Source: Lycorma delicatula (taxonomy: Eukaryota; Arthropoda; Insecta; Hemiptera; Fulgoridae). Taken from it: 64,000 bases of DNA. Positions 1-12,545 of the stretch are shown here, in pieces. A model generated the notes under the pieces. That model saw only the letters and a program-made list of their open reading frames with translations. It made no database searches and was not told the DNA's origin. The stretch covers positions 142,146,036 through 142,210,035 of the forward strand of contig NC_134458.1 in assembly GCF_047948215.1 (NCBI RefSeq), written 5' to 3'. Positions within the stretch are counted from its first letter, which is position 1; each line of letters opens with the position of its first letter. A program made the position numbers and the translations under genes.

Positions 1-330
1 ATAAATTTTTTTTTAAAATTCAATGGGAGCTTCCCCATCAGGGGAGAGGTATTAAGTTGTTTTAGTGACTATTAGTTAACAAAATACGTTTTGAGCATCA
101 AAGAATTGAAATTGTGAAATATTATTGAAGAGATACTTCTTAACACAGGCTTCGGGATGGGGAATCTACGTCACGAAAAGCCGTCACACGCTAATTAATT
201 CCCTTATTTCCCTAATTTCCCCAGTAAAAACTTTAAATTTTTTTTCGGCAAAAACACCCCCTTCTTTTTCAAATCTTTGCAAAAATTTAATACATTTCCT
301 CCCCTCCCCATAAGGTAGTAACTATCAACC

Positions 331-370
331 AAGTTTGAAGAAAATCGGTCAAGGAGTCCAGAGTTATAAG
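331..370 (+). repeat. Recurring AAGTTTGA..AATCGGTC motif
   Basis: This is a roughly 40 bp stretch of the form AAGTTTGAAGAAAATCGGTC followed by a GAGTTATA-like end. The same arrangement occurs near 24034, 54521 and 54671 on this strand, and as the reverse complement near 27957 and 43185. Such sentences are common in non-coding parts of insect mobile elements. I infer that the surrounding 125-420 region is a repeat remnant, family unknown. Confidence 0.4.
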
Positions 371-1541
371 ACCAAATTCAGGCCAACATACATACGTGCG
401 TACAAACGTCCGCCTGACAAAAATAGATTTTTTCAACTTGGGAGTGTTATAATTAAAAAACGTTTTTCGCAGATTATTGAATCTATCTTTTTTTGTTAAC
501 TTTTTTTTAAATGTCTCCTTAAAGCACAAAATTTAAAAATGACTATTTTTTTTGCTATTATAAACTGTTAGACACCACACAAAACAGCTTTTGAAAGATT
601 TATTTTTAATTTTTTAACCTGTTTTTGAGACTTTTTACTATGTGATAATTCTTTAAGAAGCTCAGGTATATTTGAGGAAACCACTTACCTAACAAAATAG
701 TTTTGTTTGTTGGTGTATCGTAATGAACATTCCAGACACTACAGTACAGCCTAGAGATAGGGTACTTATATTCTTCGCACTTAAGCTATTCTTTAATGAT
801 TTTCTTGTATTTTGATTAAATATACCGTTTTATAAATGTATATAAAATCTAGTCATAATGTGATCATTCTGATACTGGCATCAATCTAAATAGAATTTCT
901 ACGAAGCAGAAGTTCAAGGATCTTAGCAATAGAATGTTCATGGATAAGTTTATAATTTTTAATTTTAAAACAAACGTGCAAGTTACCTATTTGGGTAACT
1001 GCAGGTTTGCTACAGCAGATTTAAATTATATTGTTAATTTATATTTCTTCCTGATAATTTTTTATTAATAAATTTATACGTATTTAGTATAACGTGACAT
1101 GCATTCTGAGATTAAAAACAATCTCATTAGTGCGTTGATTTTTAAAATGTATTACTATGAAAATATTTGAAAGACTGTAGTTATCAATTGAATTGAATAA
1201 TTAAATTGAAACAAGTATAAGTAAAACATTATTACTGTTTTATTTAAATTTAGACATTTTTTTTAAAGGAAGTAAAATCACTCGGCATAAGAAAGAACAT
1301 TTCAATTAAATAGAATAAAATAAATAAATTAAAGGAAAAAAAAAATAAAAGGAACAAAAACAACCAATAACCCTTAGTCTCTAACTTAAAAACAGATTGT
1401 AAAAGGATCATTCATTACAACTTTTTAATTTAAATAGGAAAAGTTTTCAGTACCGTACATGCAGATATAAAAAAAAAGGAAAGGATTGAAATGAAGTGGT
1501 AGAGTTAGGATTTGGTTTGCTTTTAGTTCAGTTTTAGTATT

Positions 1542-1566
1542 TGTGTGTGTGTGTGTGTATATATAT
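1542..1566 (+). repeat. (GT)n/(AT)n microsatellite
   Basis: A run of about nine GT units passes directly into AT units. It is a simple sequence repeat with no coding content. Confidence 0.9.
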
Positions 1567-4500
1567 TCGTGGAATAGATGGCAGTGATCAATCGGTTGTA
1601 AAGGTCTGTAAAATCTGACAGTGGTTAACGTTTATTCTCACTATTGGTATTATTTTTATTATTATTATTAGGAAAAACATAGTAGTGTTGGTAGAAGTGC
1701 TTTTAATTTTGTTCTACTATTAGGAGAGTACTGACTGATAGCACTAAGCCTTTTTAAACGAGAAACCTTTACATGATTCCTTCTATTATACGAGTATAAA
1801 ACTATTACTGCTACTTGAGGTACAAAATCTAATGGCAAACGAATGAGGAAAAGTTGTGTTTGGAAGTGAACGGTAATTGCGTACTTTGTCCAGTTCAGTG
1901 ATTCGAAAATTAACCGCGAGTTGAAAATGAATTTTCCGTCTAGAAAATGAATGAACCATCTTACCTTTTATAATATATTTTTTCTCTTTTTTTCTCAATT
2001 TTTATTTTTTATTCATTTTTATCGTGTTTTTTCTTTTTCTTTTTATTAATTTTTTTTATCATTCACGTTTTTCTTTTATTATTTAACAGAAAAGGGTAAT
2101 AATTTGGAATTTTTAATGATTATTCTTTATTGTTATTACTTATTTTTTGTGTTCGATTTTAAGAAAAAAAGTTGCTATTAGAAGTGCAGTGTAATAAAAA
2201 ATGAAGAAGGAAGGGTTTCTTTTTCATTTTTCTTTCTTTTTTTTACTTTTCCTTACAATGCTTTCGCTTCATTGTTTTTCTGTCGATCTTCAGAGGAAAA
2301 ATATTTATTAAGACAATGGTAAGGGACTCAATAAGTTAAAGGGAAGGAAAGGGAAAGAGAAAAACAGAAAAAAAAGGAAAAGGGTGATCGTCATCTTAAT
2401 AGAGAAAAAGATAGGAGAAGTGGTGGTAGGAGGGGATGGTAACAACAAAAAATTAACGCCCATATTACACTTTCAATTAAGTTAGCTCTATTGTTGGGCT
2501 TTCCTCTTCGACAACTCGGGTGTGAAACTGATGAGTAACTACGGTATGAAACGGTTTCTCATTAACTCCTTCTTCTTACGAATAAAAAGTTTTTGAAAAC
2601 CCTTTGTCTTTATTTTATACTCACACAACTACAAAGTCGAGTAAGATTCCTACTAAGTTCATTCTTTTTTCTTAAAATTTATCGTAAAAACATAAAAGAA
2701 CAACAGTAAATACTATAAAATTTATAAGTAGAAATAATAATTACATTTTTTTTTCATTCTCTTTGTTTTGTAATTTCTTTATATTATGTTTATTTTTATT
2801 TTAATTAAAAAATATTTTTTTTTAATAATTATCTGTTTGGTAAATGAAATTTTTAATTAATTTATATTTACAGTATGTTAAGGAAAGTTTTTCTGCTTAG
2901 ATTTTGTGAACTTTTTCAAAAAATATTATATTACCACATTTTTTAGATTGTTAACTCCAGAATTGATTAATTTTGGTTATAAAATAGCTATTTATGATTA
3001 AATTTTGGCATTTACTTGATTAAAAATTTCTTACCCAAAATAATGAAATAAATTCTATAAATGAGTAAGGATTAGAAAATCTTATCCATTCTAAAATGAT
3101 AATGATGTCGATTTTTGTACAATTCTTCTGGTTTTTGGTTAGTCTGAGTATCTAATTAGATAGAAATATTGATTGTAATGTAATTGTTAGAATATCCTGT
3201 TTTGTTTCAATTGATGGCACATTTATATGATTTTTAATAACTATTTCAGTTGTTGCCTACCCAGTCTACAATTTACTGATCAAGAAACTTCCCTTGAACA
3301 AGTTAATTCCATGCCGACACAAAATAAAAATTTACTGCAGTAATTTTATAACCATTCAGAAAAAGTAGTACGGTTCCTAAAGCAAACTCATCCATCACCT
3401 AAATTTTCTGGAATGTGGAAATAATCAGCTGACCTTTAAAAGGATAAGTCAAACCTTCCTCATTAATGTGAAAATTCGGTCAAGTGGTTATTGTTGTATC
3501 TTGAAACTGGTGAGAGGGTTGAATTTAATAAATTTTTTCTGTTTGTATTTTTAAATTAAAAAAATAGAATAACATTAATAAATTTCCAAAACTGCTAAAA
3601 TTTTGGTTTCAAAATTCCGTGTATAAATAAATGTTCTTGCGCAATTTTGTTACTTATGTTCGTCATTATCTGGGGTACGATTTAATCTGCAATCGCCAAT
3701 TTTGTATGTGTTACAAGGCTTTATTGTTTAAAAATACTGTTAGATCAGTAGGGAAATATTTATATTGCAGTATTGAATTGTGTTTTATTGTTACATTTAA
3801 GTGTTTTATTTTATCAAAACTTTACTCCTAGTATTTCTAGAATAATAATAATAAGAAAAAAAAATTATCGTTGAAAAATAATATATTTTTGAAAATTTTA
3901 TCTTCTAGAACGTTTTATAAGTTACCCCTTCTTTAAGGATTATATTAATATTAATTTTTCCATTTGTTTACCATTTTCAATGTATTCCTTAATGAATTTC
4001 ATCGGCTTTCTTTTTTACATGAGATATTATCATAAATGGAACGGTATTCTACCCTTACAATAAGTTTTCATGACAGTATAACATTAACGTAGGGAGTATT
4101 ATACACTTTTTTTAAATTAGTTTGATTTTCTCGATTGAAATTTATATTTTCTAAATATCGTTTCCGTTATGGAATTGTTTTTCAACCCTTTTTTTTTATT
4201 GAAGTACAAGTAAAGTTTAGAGATCTTTTTTTAAGTAAATTTTTTTATAAATGAAAAAGAACGTAATCCGAGTATGAAACAAAGATTCATGTCGCTGTTC
4301 TTTTTAAAATTTAAATTTAACATCATTGTTTTACTTTATGAGTGGAGAATATATCTTATTTTAATCTTCTGAGAAAAAAAAACTGAATTTTAAATAATTT
4401 TTAGTAAACCATATTTTTTATTACTGAAAAGTGTCAGAATCTTTATAACTCATTGTTTCAAGAGTTGTATATCAAAATTTCAATTTTTTTTATAATAGTT

Positions 4501-6904
4501 GGGAAGTTTTTTTATTGGAGTAGAGGAAGGTAGGAACTGTGAGTTTTTAAAATTATATCATAATCTGTTTAATTAATATTCACGTAACAATAATAGCTTA
4601 AAATAATGTTTTTTTAATATTAAATAAATAGTGAAACGAATTAGATGTTTTTTATTACAGCGAATGAATGGTTGGCCGACATGGATGTTATGAATGAGCA
4701 GGTAGTCTTATAAAGCTACGGGATGAATATAGTGTTTGCGATAAAGCTCCTCTTCAGTATTTCTTTGTAAGCCGTTAAGCGGACACAGCTATACAATAGA
4801 TAATGACGTGTTCTTCTAATACTGCTATAAATTTCGATGAATGGGAGCTTGAGTTTATATAGAGATGGGGGATATTTTCTATTAGATATCAGGTCGATTG
4901 GTTTGGTAAAAAGTATCACCATTACGTAAGTTATAAAACTACATCATTTTTATAAATTTATAAAAATTTATTTTATAGTTTTTTTCTTTTTAAAACATTT
5001 ACTTTCGAAAAAATATTTTGTTTGGTAGCTAGTTTCATTTTACGTGATTTCGTATACAACGACCATTAGACCTTAACTAATGGTATAAATTTATTATTAA
5101 AAAATAAGATTATAGATTTCAATAGTCTGAGATATAGTTGTTTTGGTAAAATAGATGTGCTTTACAGTAATTTTATTTTTTAATTTGAAGAGAGAAAAGA
5201 AAGTACTTTCTAGATGTCTGAATCGTTTATTTTATCCCCGTTTTCGCCACTTTTCTTTTACAATCTTTTTTTTAGCCTAAAATGTAATTTTTTTACTATT
5301 ATCCGGTCACGCAAACATGAGCTCAAGTCCAATCCCAGGAATTGCAAAAATAAGGTACGCAGGGAGTAAATTGTGGCTAAAATATTTATCTATTGTCTTT
5401 CATTCTTAAATTGAAGTTTCATTTCCAAAATTACTTTAGAAAAATTATCCCTACGAGATAAAAAAAAATTGAATAATTGTGTGGTAGAGCGAAGAGATTA
5501 CAGACTTATTAGAAATTAATCAGTTTTATTTCATTAGTCCTTTAGAACTTCAGAACTGGTTGGTATTTACATCAAATGTTATCTGCTGTATTCCACTTCC
5601 CTGTTAAATCCTGTTAAAAGTATGATATGTATAGTTATCTTAACGCAGTTCTTATGCAGGTTGAGTAAACTGATTAGGGCTTGTTGTGTATTCCTGACTG
5701 GTATCTTGATGAATGAAACTAATTCGTTGGCATCAAGACAGAAATACTGTTACTGAATCGTCTGTTTAAATATGTCCTTATTAAATGCTACCTTTAACAA
5801 ACTATTGGGTGTTTGTTATTTTTGTATGTATTTGTGTATAAATTCAATAATATTGTTAGTCTTCATCTTCAAATTCGTTTTATAGCCGATCTTTTTACGT
5901 CTTCATATTATCAGCAGTTATTGCTGCCTGGTTACTTCACTTCCAAATATTTTTTACTGTAACTGTTTCTTAACTTTTAATTTTGCAGATAAGATGAATA
6001 AATAAAATGAATGAAAATAAAATACTCTTGATTGGTTTGGTTTTTGGTATATTTTCCGAAAAAATAATTTTAGAAAATTTAGCGTAAATACATTACATAT
6101 ACAAATTTTTTCTACCTGTCCATTATGTTTTAATTTTAATCAAATACAGCCCATAAAAACTTAACGAAGTCTAAATAGTTATTTAAAGAAATGATGTATG
6201 CTGGTGATTTTTACGATTAATTTGATATTTAAGCTCGAAACTTGTGTTTGGGAGGAAATTTTTAGCGCGTGATAAGTGTATATTTATACGTCTTTTTCTG
6301 TAATTTCAAGTATTGTTCGTTGTAAATTTCCTAAAATGTATTTTATGTGTACTGTCATATAATTTCAGTCTGGAATAAAAAAATGCTTTGCGCTTCTATC
6401 GTAAGCTGAATTTTGTTACACAACTATTTTATTAATTATCAGTTTAAGAATTAGAATTTTATATCGTTGTTTGTCTAAATTATTTCTATCATCTTTAAAG
6501 GTACCATATCGATTATTCATAAAAAATTGCTGGTTATTATAACCATAAATCAAATAGGATTATCCTGTAATAATAGGGTGATAATATAATTCATTCATTT
6601 TAATAATAATTGCTATCAATAGGCCATGTATATAGATACAAAATAGATGAAAATTGTTTGTTCGTATAATAAGGATTATCTGAAGATTACGTAATGACAA
6701 CATAAGTAATGAAAAAAGGAAAAAAATAGGTACGTAGTGAAAACTAATAAGTACTGTTATTGTGTTTTTAAGTGTTAATTTTTAGATAAATCTTAATATT
6801 GGATCACAAAATTTTAAGCACCAGTTGGAATTTTATTTAAACTTCACAAAACTTTTCTTTTTAGGTACGAATTTAGAATTTATTTGTATGTAATTTTTTT
6901 GTCT

Positions 6905-7675
6905 TCAGTCATTTGACTGGTTAGATGCAGCTCTCCAAGATTCCCTATCTAGTGCTAGTCGTTTCATTTCAGTATACCCTCTACATTCTACATCCCTAAC
7001 AATTTGTTTTACATATTCCAAACGTGGCCTGCCTACACAATTCTTTCCTTCTACCTGTCCTTCCAATATTAAAGCGACTATTCCAGGATGCCTTAGTATG
7101 TGGCCTATAAGTCTGTCTCTTCTTTTAACTATATTTTTCCAAATGCTTCTTTCTTCATCTATTTCCCGCAATACCTCTTCATTTGTCACTTTATCCACCC
7201 ATCTGATTTTTAACATTCTCCTATAGCACCACATTTCAAAAGCTTCTAATCTTTTCTTCTCAGATACTCCGATTGTCCAAGTTTCACTTCCATATAAAGC
7301 GACACTCCAAACATATACTTTCAAAAATCTTTTCCTGACATTTAAATTAATTTTTGATGTAAACAAATTATATTTCTTACTGAAGGCTCGTTTCGCTTGT
7401 GCTATTCGGCATTTTATATCGTTCCTGCTTCGTCCATCTTTAGTAATTCTACTTCCCAAATAACATTCTTCTACCTCCATAATATTTTCTCCTCCTATTT
7501 TCACATTCAGTGGTCCATCTTTGTTATTTCTACTACATTTCATTACTTTTGTTTTCTTCTTATTTATTTTCATGCGATAGTTCTTGCGTAGGACATCATC
7601 TATGTCGTTCATTGTTTCTTCTAAATCCTTTTTATTCTCGGCTAGAATTACTATATTATCAGCAAATTGTAGCAT
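6905..7675 (-). pseudogene. LINE reverse transcriptase motif C, thumb and C-terminus
   Basis: This is the C-terminal part of the same LINE protein. It begins at motif C, LQFADNIVILAE, where the usual second Asp of the FADD box is Asn, a change expected to abolish polymerase activity. The thumb region follows (KINKKKTKVMKCSR, YLGSRITKDG, LYGSETWT). Next comes the conserved RTE tail with WVDKVTNEEVLREI, RRDRLIGHILRH and GRPRLEYVKQI. The stop at 6905 lies only a few bases from the 3' A tract. It is separated from the upstream frame by a single-base shift, so this is not an independent gene. Confidence 0.9.
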
Positions 7676-8999
7676 CTTTATCTTTCACCTTGAATCTAAA
7701 TTGTTCTTTAACATCATTAACTGCTAGATCCATGTAAAGATTAAAAAGTAACGGAGATAGGGAACATCCTTGTCGGACTCCCTTTCTTATTACGGCTTCT
7801 TTCTTATGTTCTTCAATTGTTACTGTTGCTGTTTGGTTCCTGTACACGTTAGCAATTGTTCTTCTATCTCTGTATTTGAACCCTAATTTTTTTAAAATGC
7901 TGAACATTTTATTCCAGTCTACGTTATCGAATGCCTTTTCTAGGTCTGTAAACGCCAAGTATGTTGGTTTGTTTTTCTTTAATCTTCCTTCTACTATTAA
8001 TCTGAGGCCTAAAATTGCTTCCCTTGTCCCTATACTTTTCCTGAAACCAAATTGGTCTTCTCCTAACACTTCCTCCACTCTCCTCTCAATTCTTCTGTAT
8101 AGAATTCTAGTTAAGATTTTTGATGCATGACTAATTAAACTAATTGTTCTGTATTCTTCACATTTATCTGCTCCTGCTTTCTTTTGTATCATTACTATAA
8201 CACTTTTTTTGAAGTCTAACGGAAATTCCCCTTTTTTATAAATATTACACACCAGTTTGTATAATCTATCAATCGCTTCCTCACCTGCACTGCGCAGTAA
8301 TTCTACAGGTATTCCATCTATTCCAGGAGCCTTTCTGCCATTTAAATCTTTTAATGCTCTCTTAAATTCAGATCTCAGTATTGTTTCTCCAATTTCATCC
8401 TCCTCAACTTCCTCTTCTTCCTCTATAACACCATTTTCTAATTCATTTCCTCCGTATAACTCTTCAATATATTCCACCCATCTGTCGACTTTACCTTTCG
8501 TATTATATATTGGTGTACCATCTTTGTTTAACACATTATTAGATTTTAATTTATGTACCCCAAAATTTTTCTTAACTTTCCTGTATGCTCCATCTATTTT
8601 ACCAATGTTCATTTCTCTTTCCACTTGTGAACACTTTTCTTTAATCCACTCTTCTTTCGCCAGTTTGCACTTCCTGTTTATAGCATTTCTTAATTGCCGA
8701 TAGTTCCTTTTACTTTCTTCATCCCTAGCATTCTTATATTTTCTACGTTCATCCATCAGCTGCAATATATCGTCTGAAACCCAAGGTTTTCTACCAGTTC
8801 TCATTATTCCGCCTAAGTTTTCTTCTGCTGATTTAAGAATTTCCTTTTTAACATTCTCCCATTCTTCTTCTACATTTTCTACCTTATCTTTTTTACTCAG
8901 ACCTCTTGCGATGTCCTCCTCAAAAATCATCTTTACCTCCTCTTCCTCAAACTTCTCTAAATTCCACCGATTCATCTGACACCTTTTCTTCAGGTTTTT
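7659..8999 (-). pseudogene. LINE reverse transcriptase, N-terminal and palm part
   Basis: This frame continues the RTE-like LINE after the endonuclease. The first half is charged and helical, a linker with many Glu and Lys. The reverse transcriptase follows: APGIDGIPVELL, then the EYRTISLISHASKI region, motif A FTDLEKAFD with its catalytic Asp, and motif B KGVRQGCSLSPLLFNLYMD. The frame ends just before motif C because of a one-base shift near 7660-7680; the next frame carries the FADN box. The Met at 8975 is not the true start, since the frame is open upstream through a KNLKKRCQ-like stretch toward the endonuclease junction. Confidence 0.9.
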
Positions 9000-9583
9000 A
9001 AACCCCCAATCTACATTTCATTATCACCAAATTATGGTCGCTATCAATGTCTGCTCCCGGGTAAGTTTTGCAGTCAACGAGTTGATTTCTAAATCTTTGC
9101 TTAACCATGATATTATCTATCTGATACCTTGCAGTATCGCCTGGCTTTTTCCAAGTGTATATTCTTCTATTATGATTTTTAAATTGGGTGTTGGCAATTA
9201 CTAAATTATACTTCGTGCAAAACTCTATAAGTCGGTCCCCTCTTTCATTCCTTTTGCCCAGCCCGTATTCACCCACTATATTTCCTTCCTTGCCTTTTCC
9301 AATGCTTGCATTCCAATCTCCAACTATTATTAAATTTTCATCTTCTTTTACGTGTTTAATTGCTTCATCAATCTCTTCGTATACACATTCTACCTCATCA
9401 TCATCATGGGCGCTTGTAGGCATATAGATGTTAACAATCGTTATCGGTTTAGGTTTTGATTGTATCCTTATTACAATGACTCTATCGCTATGCGTCTTGA
9501 AATACTCCACTCTCCTCCCTATCCTCTTGTTTATCACGAAACCTACTCCTGCCTGCCCATTATTTGACGCTGAGTTAATTACT
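8998..9583 (-). pseudogene. LINE endonuclease domain, N-terminally truncated
   Basis: This is the AP-like endonuclease part of the RTE-like LINE, which would nick the target for target-primed reverse transcription. The frame is open upstream of the first Met at 9537, with residues like NGQAGVGFVINKR, so the true start is lost. Visible motifs are the GDWNA motif (IIVGDWNASIGKG) in the middle and DSDHNLV near the end, both hallmarks of this endonuclease fold. The N-terminal catalytic Asn and Glu region is missing. The frame stops at 8998 while the next frame continues directly into the LINE's linker, indicating a one-base indel near 9000 rather than a real gene end. The ORF reading the other way at 9188-9427 is a shadow. 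Confidence 0.85.
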
Positions 9584-9599
9584 ATTTGTTAATTACTAA

Positions 9600-10260
9600 T
9601 TTGTATATTATAAGATATATTTTATTTAATATATATGTTTGATGCGTAAACTATAATTATCAAGATCAACAGAGTCCAATGCCAGGTTTGCCGTGTAGAA
9701 TAATTTAGGTTTTTACTGTTGCTTTCTTCAACGAGCCGAAGATGCTCCAAAACAATAAAAATTTACGTGATATTCAAATATACAAGAGTTAACTTTAGTT
9801 TGTTTATCCCAGGGACTGGTTGCATAATGAACATCATTAGTCTCATCAGTTTCTCAAAAGAAACTCTAATGTATCTTGACCCTTAGATGAATTTGCGTTA
9901 CGATTATCAGAATGAATGAAATACATAGTGTAGAGCAATAAATCAATGTATTTTTCTATCGAGACACAAAAGGAATCCGCGTTTTATTATTCAATTAAAT
10001 ATAAAAAATATTCAGTAGATTACATTATGCAATAATGTTTAATCTTTTAAACCTGTATTATTTTTCAGTTATTAACATTCTTTTTCAACTTTTATCTACT
10101 ATCCATTTATTTAGATGTCTAAACATGATGATGAAAGTGGTTTGAAAATTATATTTGTTGCCACTTGAAGATGCTTAAAATTAGACATAAAACCTTTCAG
10201 TTAATGAAACATTACAAATAAACAAAGCTAATTTTAATAATATATTAATACAACATGTTC
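9600..10260. other. No feature seen
   Basis: This is AT-rich sequence between two LINE fragments. I see no gene, RNA or clear repeat in it. Confidence 0.5.
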
Positions 10261-10261
10261 C

Positions 10262-11120
10262 AGGGTAAAATGAAACTATTTCTAGGTGGGCATTCGAATC
10301 GTTTCAGCATACAGAACGATTTCAATCATTGCGGTAGAAGTTATCGCGGGAATTATTCTTGTACACCTGAGAGCAATGCTGTTAAAAAGGACGCATTAGG
10401 GCATGCCTAAGGATGAGGCACGCAGATTGGCATTTGAAGAATAGCAGGCCGAGTGGGACGGAGCTCACCCACATAGGTCGGTGTGGACCAGGAGACTGAT
10501 TCGCAGGATAGGGTATTGGTTCCGCAGGAATCATGGCGAAGTGGACTAATACCTCGCCCAGTTCCTTTCGGGTCATGGTGAATTCGCCTTTTATCCGCAT
10601 CATTTTTGCAGTAGGGGGTCCCCCGGGGTGTATTTACTGTGGCATCGAAGACATCCAGCAGCATAACTTTTTTGGCTGCACCAGATGGGCTGATGTCAGA
10701 CGGGGAAACAACTTGGAGTGGCTGACCCCGGGTAATATTATTGAATTTATTTTCAAAGGAAAGCAAGAATGGGACGCTATAGGGAACATGGTCTCGCACA
10801 TCTTACGAACCAAGGAAGCTAACAGCAGGATAGGGGTGCTGATTAGGATGTGCGAAAGCCGAAGGCGAAGACCTCTAAACAAAGGACCTAGGTGAAGATA
10901 AGGACTGGTGAGCAAGGGAGTGATGGACAGCCCCCTGTGGAGCCGTCGTTCGGCCGCGCTTGCGCGGATGGACGACGGTGATGAAGCACGGGAACTCTGA
11001 AACCCCAAGCTCGAAAGCACCTCCCGGAACTGTGTAATGCTTAATCGCGGGTTCGGTCCCGGGTGGTGAGTTAGGTGAGGTTGTTGTTTAATTGGTATGG
11101 CGCAGTCACACACACACACA
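10262..11120 (+). mobile_element. R1-clade-like LINE 3' end
   Basis: A GC-rich block in AT-rich surroundings encodes the C-terminus of an R1-like ORF2 and then about 220 bp of GC-rich 3' UTR, ending at a (CA)n run near 11103-11120. The 5' part of ORF2, including the reverse transcriptase, is absent. The base composition differs sharply from the flanks, consistent with insertion of a GC-richer element. The coding relic is described separately. Confidence 0.75.
10310..10895 (+). pseudogene. R1-like ORF2 C-terminal zinc-finger region, broken
   Basis: In frame from 10310 the sequence reads YRTISIIAVEVIAGI, then EARRLAFEE, WDGAHPHRSVWTRRLI and YLAQFLSGHGEFAFY. This is the pattern that precedes the C-terminal zinc finger of R1-clade ORF2 proteins. 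The finger itself, CIYCGIEDIQQHNFFGC, is in another frame after a shift near 10618. Premature stops lie at about 10397, 10442 and 10543. The frame then runs to a stop at 10893-10895. Reading frames on the opposite strand (10382-11119) are shadows. The clade call rests on motif order from memory, not on a search. Confidence 0.75.
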
Positions 11121-11279
11121 TTGACAGGATCTTGTGGAACCTGTTAGCGAACTCAACACGACGTCCGTAAATGGTATTCCTCCACTTCATCTAAACAAAA
11201 GTAAGTGCTAACGAAATTTTGTTTTGATTTCTACATTAAGGGAATTTAACAAATTTATTCAAAGTAAATTTTGGCAGTT

Positions 11280-11500
11280 TGACAATGTTAAAGTTTTTGT
11301 TAGAAAAATTAATTATGTTTTTTTACTTTCAATTTCTTGGCTTTTGAACAATTTTCTCAGGAACTGTTAGAATTTTGGAACCTATTTTATTTGATTTTTC
11401 AGGTAAGAAACGTCCATAACCCAACCAACCTTGCTTCGTAATTTTGGTCCCAAGAATTTTTATGGACTCATTTTTCCATTGGAGCAGTAATCAAGAGAAA
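11280..11500 (-). repeat. Isolated arm of the long-ITR transposon family
   Basis: Read on the minus strand, this stretch contains ACCTGAAAAATC followed by AATAAAATAGGTTCC. These match the inverted-repeat arms at 11636, 13091 and 49393. It is in right-arm orientation with no partner immediately to its left. It is probably the remains of an older, disrupted copy. The boundaries are approximate. Confidence 0.5.
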
Positions 11501-11600
11501 ACATTTCCGTAGCCGTTACTTATGAACAAAGTATTTTTGGATTTATGTTTATGTGACCTTTTTTCTTAATTATGTCTTTGGAATCACTTCTGGAAATAAT

Positions 11601-11604
<4 letters not shown>

Positions 11605-11636
<32 letters not shown>
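11605..11636 (+). repeat. (TA)n microsatellite
   Basis: A pure TA run of about 16 units sits directly at the outer edge of the transposon copy that starts near 11636. A similar run borders the copy starting at 13091. Confidence 0.9.
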
Positions 11637-11639
<3 letters not shown>

Positions 11640-12545
11640 GAGTAATTCAGGTAGTGTTAACGACGTTATCTGAGCTCATTCTACTAGCCAAAATAATGGA
11701 AAAAATACGTATAAATATGGGTCCGGAAACCATCTGTTAGCATGTTACGGTTAGCGAAAGAATTACGTCCTGATTCCTAGGCAAACGGTGAAATAAAACG
11801 ATACTGAAATTTTAGGAACTCAAGTTAAGGGGAAAACTTGATGGTTTATTATAATTTTTGACCTGAAAAATTGGAATAAAACAGGTTCCAGAACCACATC
11901 TCCAGTAGTTTTCAAAATATCCGGCATAAAACAGAAAGTTTTGTCTAAAAACTCATTTTTTTACATTTGTAGTACAAAAACTTTGTTAAATGACTAATAA
12001 AGGCGTAAAATTTATAATCAAAACTTGAAGAGAATTTAATTCTGAGAAAATTGATATAAAATTGCCCAATAAAAGATAGACATAAGTTCAAGAAATGCTG
12101 TTTTATTACTAAAACTTACCATATGAAAACTAAGGGATTATACGTACAAAGCATGTTTACTTTATTATAAAGTTCAATGATACAGAAAGTAATGTTGTTT
12201 TAAAGATAAAAATAAAATTAAAATGTTAATAAAATAAAAGAATCAGTACTAATGTTATTCACATAATTAAGTTTATGTGTACCTTTCTTTAATTCAATAT
12301 AAAATTGGAAATTTGAGAGAGATTATGATTTCGTTAGCTTGTAACAGAAATCAGCTGGCCAAAAATGCATTTTATGTCGTATCATGAGTGCATTGCATGT
12401 TCTACGTTACTGTCATGAATTACGTCGGATATTATGAAAACTATTGGAGATATGGTTTTGGAACCTATTTTATTCCATTTGTCAAGCCAAAAACCATTAG
12501 AAACCATCAAATGTACCCCTTAATTTGCGTTCAGATCGCGCTGTT
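11636..12545. mobile_element. Non-autonomous long-ITR DNA transposon copy
   Basis: The left arm (11636 to about 11960) and an inverted right arm (about 12410-12545) share AAGTTAAGGGG, a TTGATGGTTT-like block and an AATAAAA.AGGTTCC.(G/A)AACC block in opposite orientations. The left arm is also similar to the ITRs of the element at 13091-15493, so both belong to one family. I see no transposase between the arms. The outer ~175 bp of the right arm is missing: the arm stops where the RTE fragment begins. The left edge starts with a TTCAGGTAGTGTTAAC-like end next to (TA)n. Confidence 0.65.

Larger units (their letters stand above)
1..6890. other. AT-rich DNA without recognisable genes
   Basis: I see no supported gene on either strand. 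Open frames here are short (under about 80 codons), rich in Phe, Leu, Lys and Asn, and match nothing I recognise. The stretch has long T and A runs and one (GT)n tract. The part from about 125 to 420 is less AT-rich and carries a motif seen in other repeats of the window, so it is probably an old unclassified mobile-element remnant. Confidence 0.6.
6893..9585 (-). mobile_element. 5'-truncated RTE-like LINE
   Basis: A non-LTR retrotransposon copy reads on the minus strand with an apurinic-like endonuclease followed by a reverse transcriptase. The architecture and C-terminal tail resemble the RTE-type proteins often annotated in insects as craniofacial development protein 2-like. There is almost no 3' UTR: the stop is followed by AGAC and a short A tract, as expected for RTE elements. 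The 5' end stops inside the endonuclease, near 9585, so this is a typical dead-on-arrival truncation. ATTTGTAT occurs on both sides (6882-6889 and 9599-9606) and may be a weak target-site duplication, though so AT-rich an 8-mer could arise by chance. Two frameshifts break the reading frame, so it is not autonomous. Confidence 0.88.

Noticed and set aside
8257..8703. 148-codon plus-strand frame, Ser/Pro/Asn-rich
   Set aside because: It is the antisense shadow of the RTE-like reverse transcriptase linker, which has clear LINE homology.
10407..11119. Minus-strand frames of 130 and 161 codons
   Set aside because: They oppose the R1-like zinc-finger relic and GC-rich 3' UTR and show no family features.
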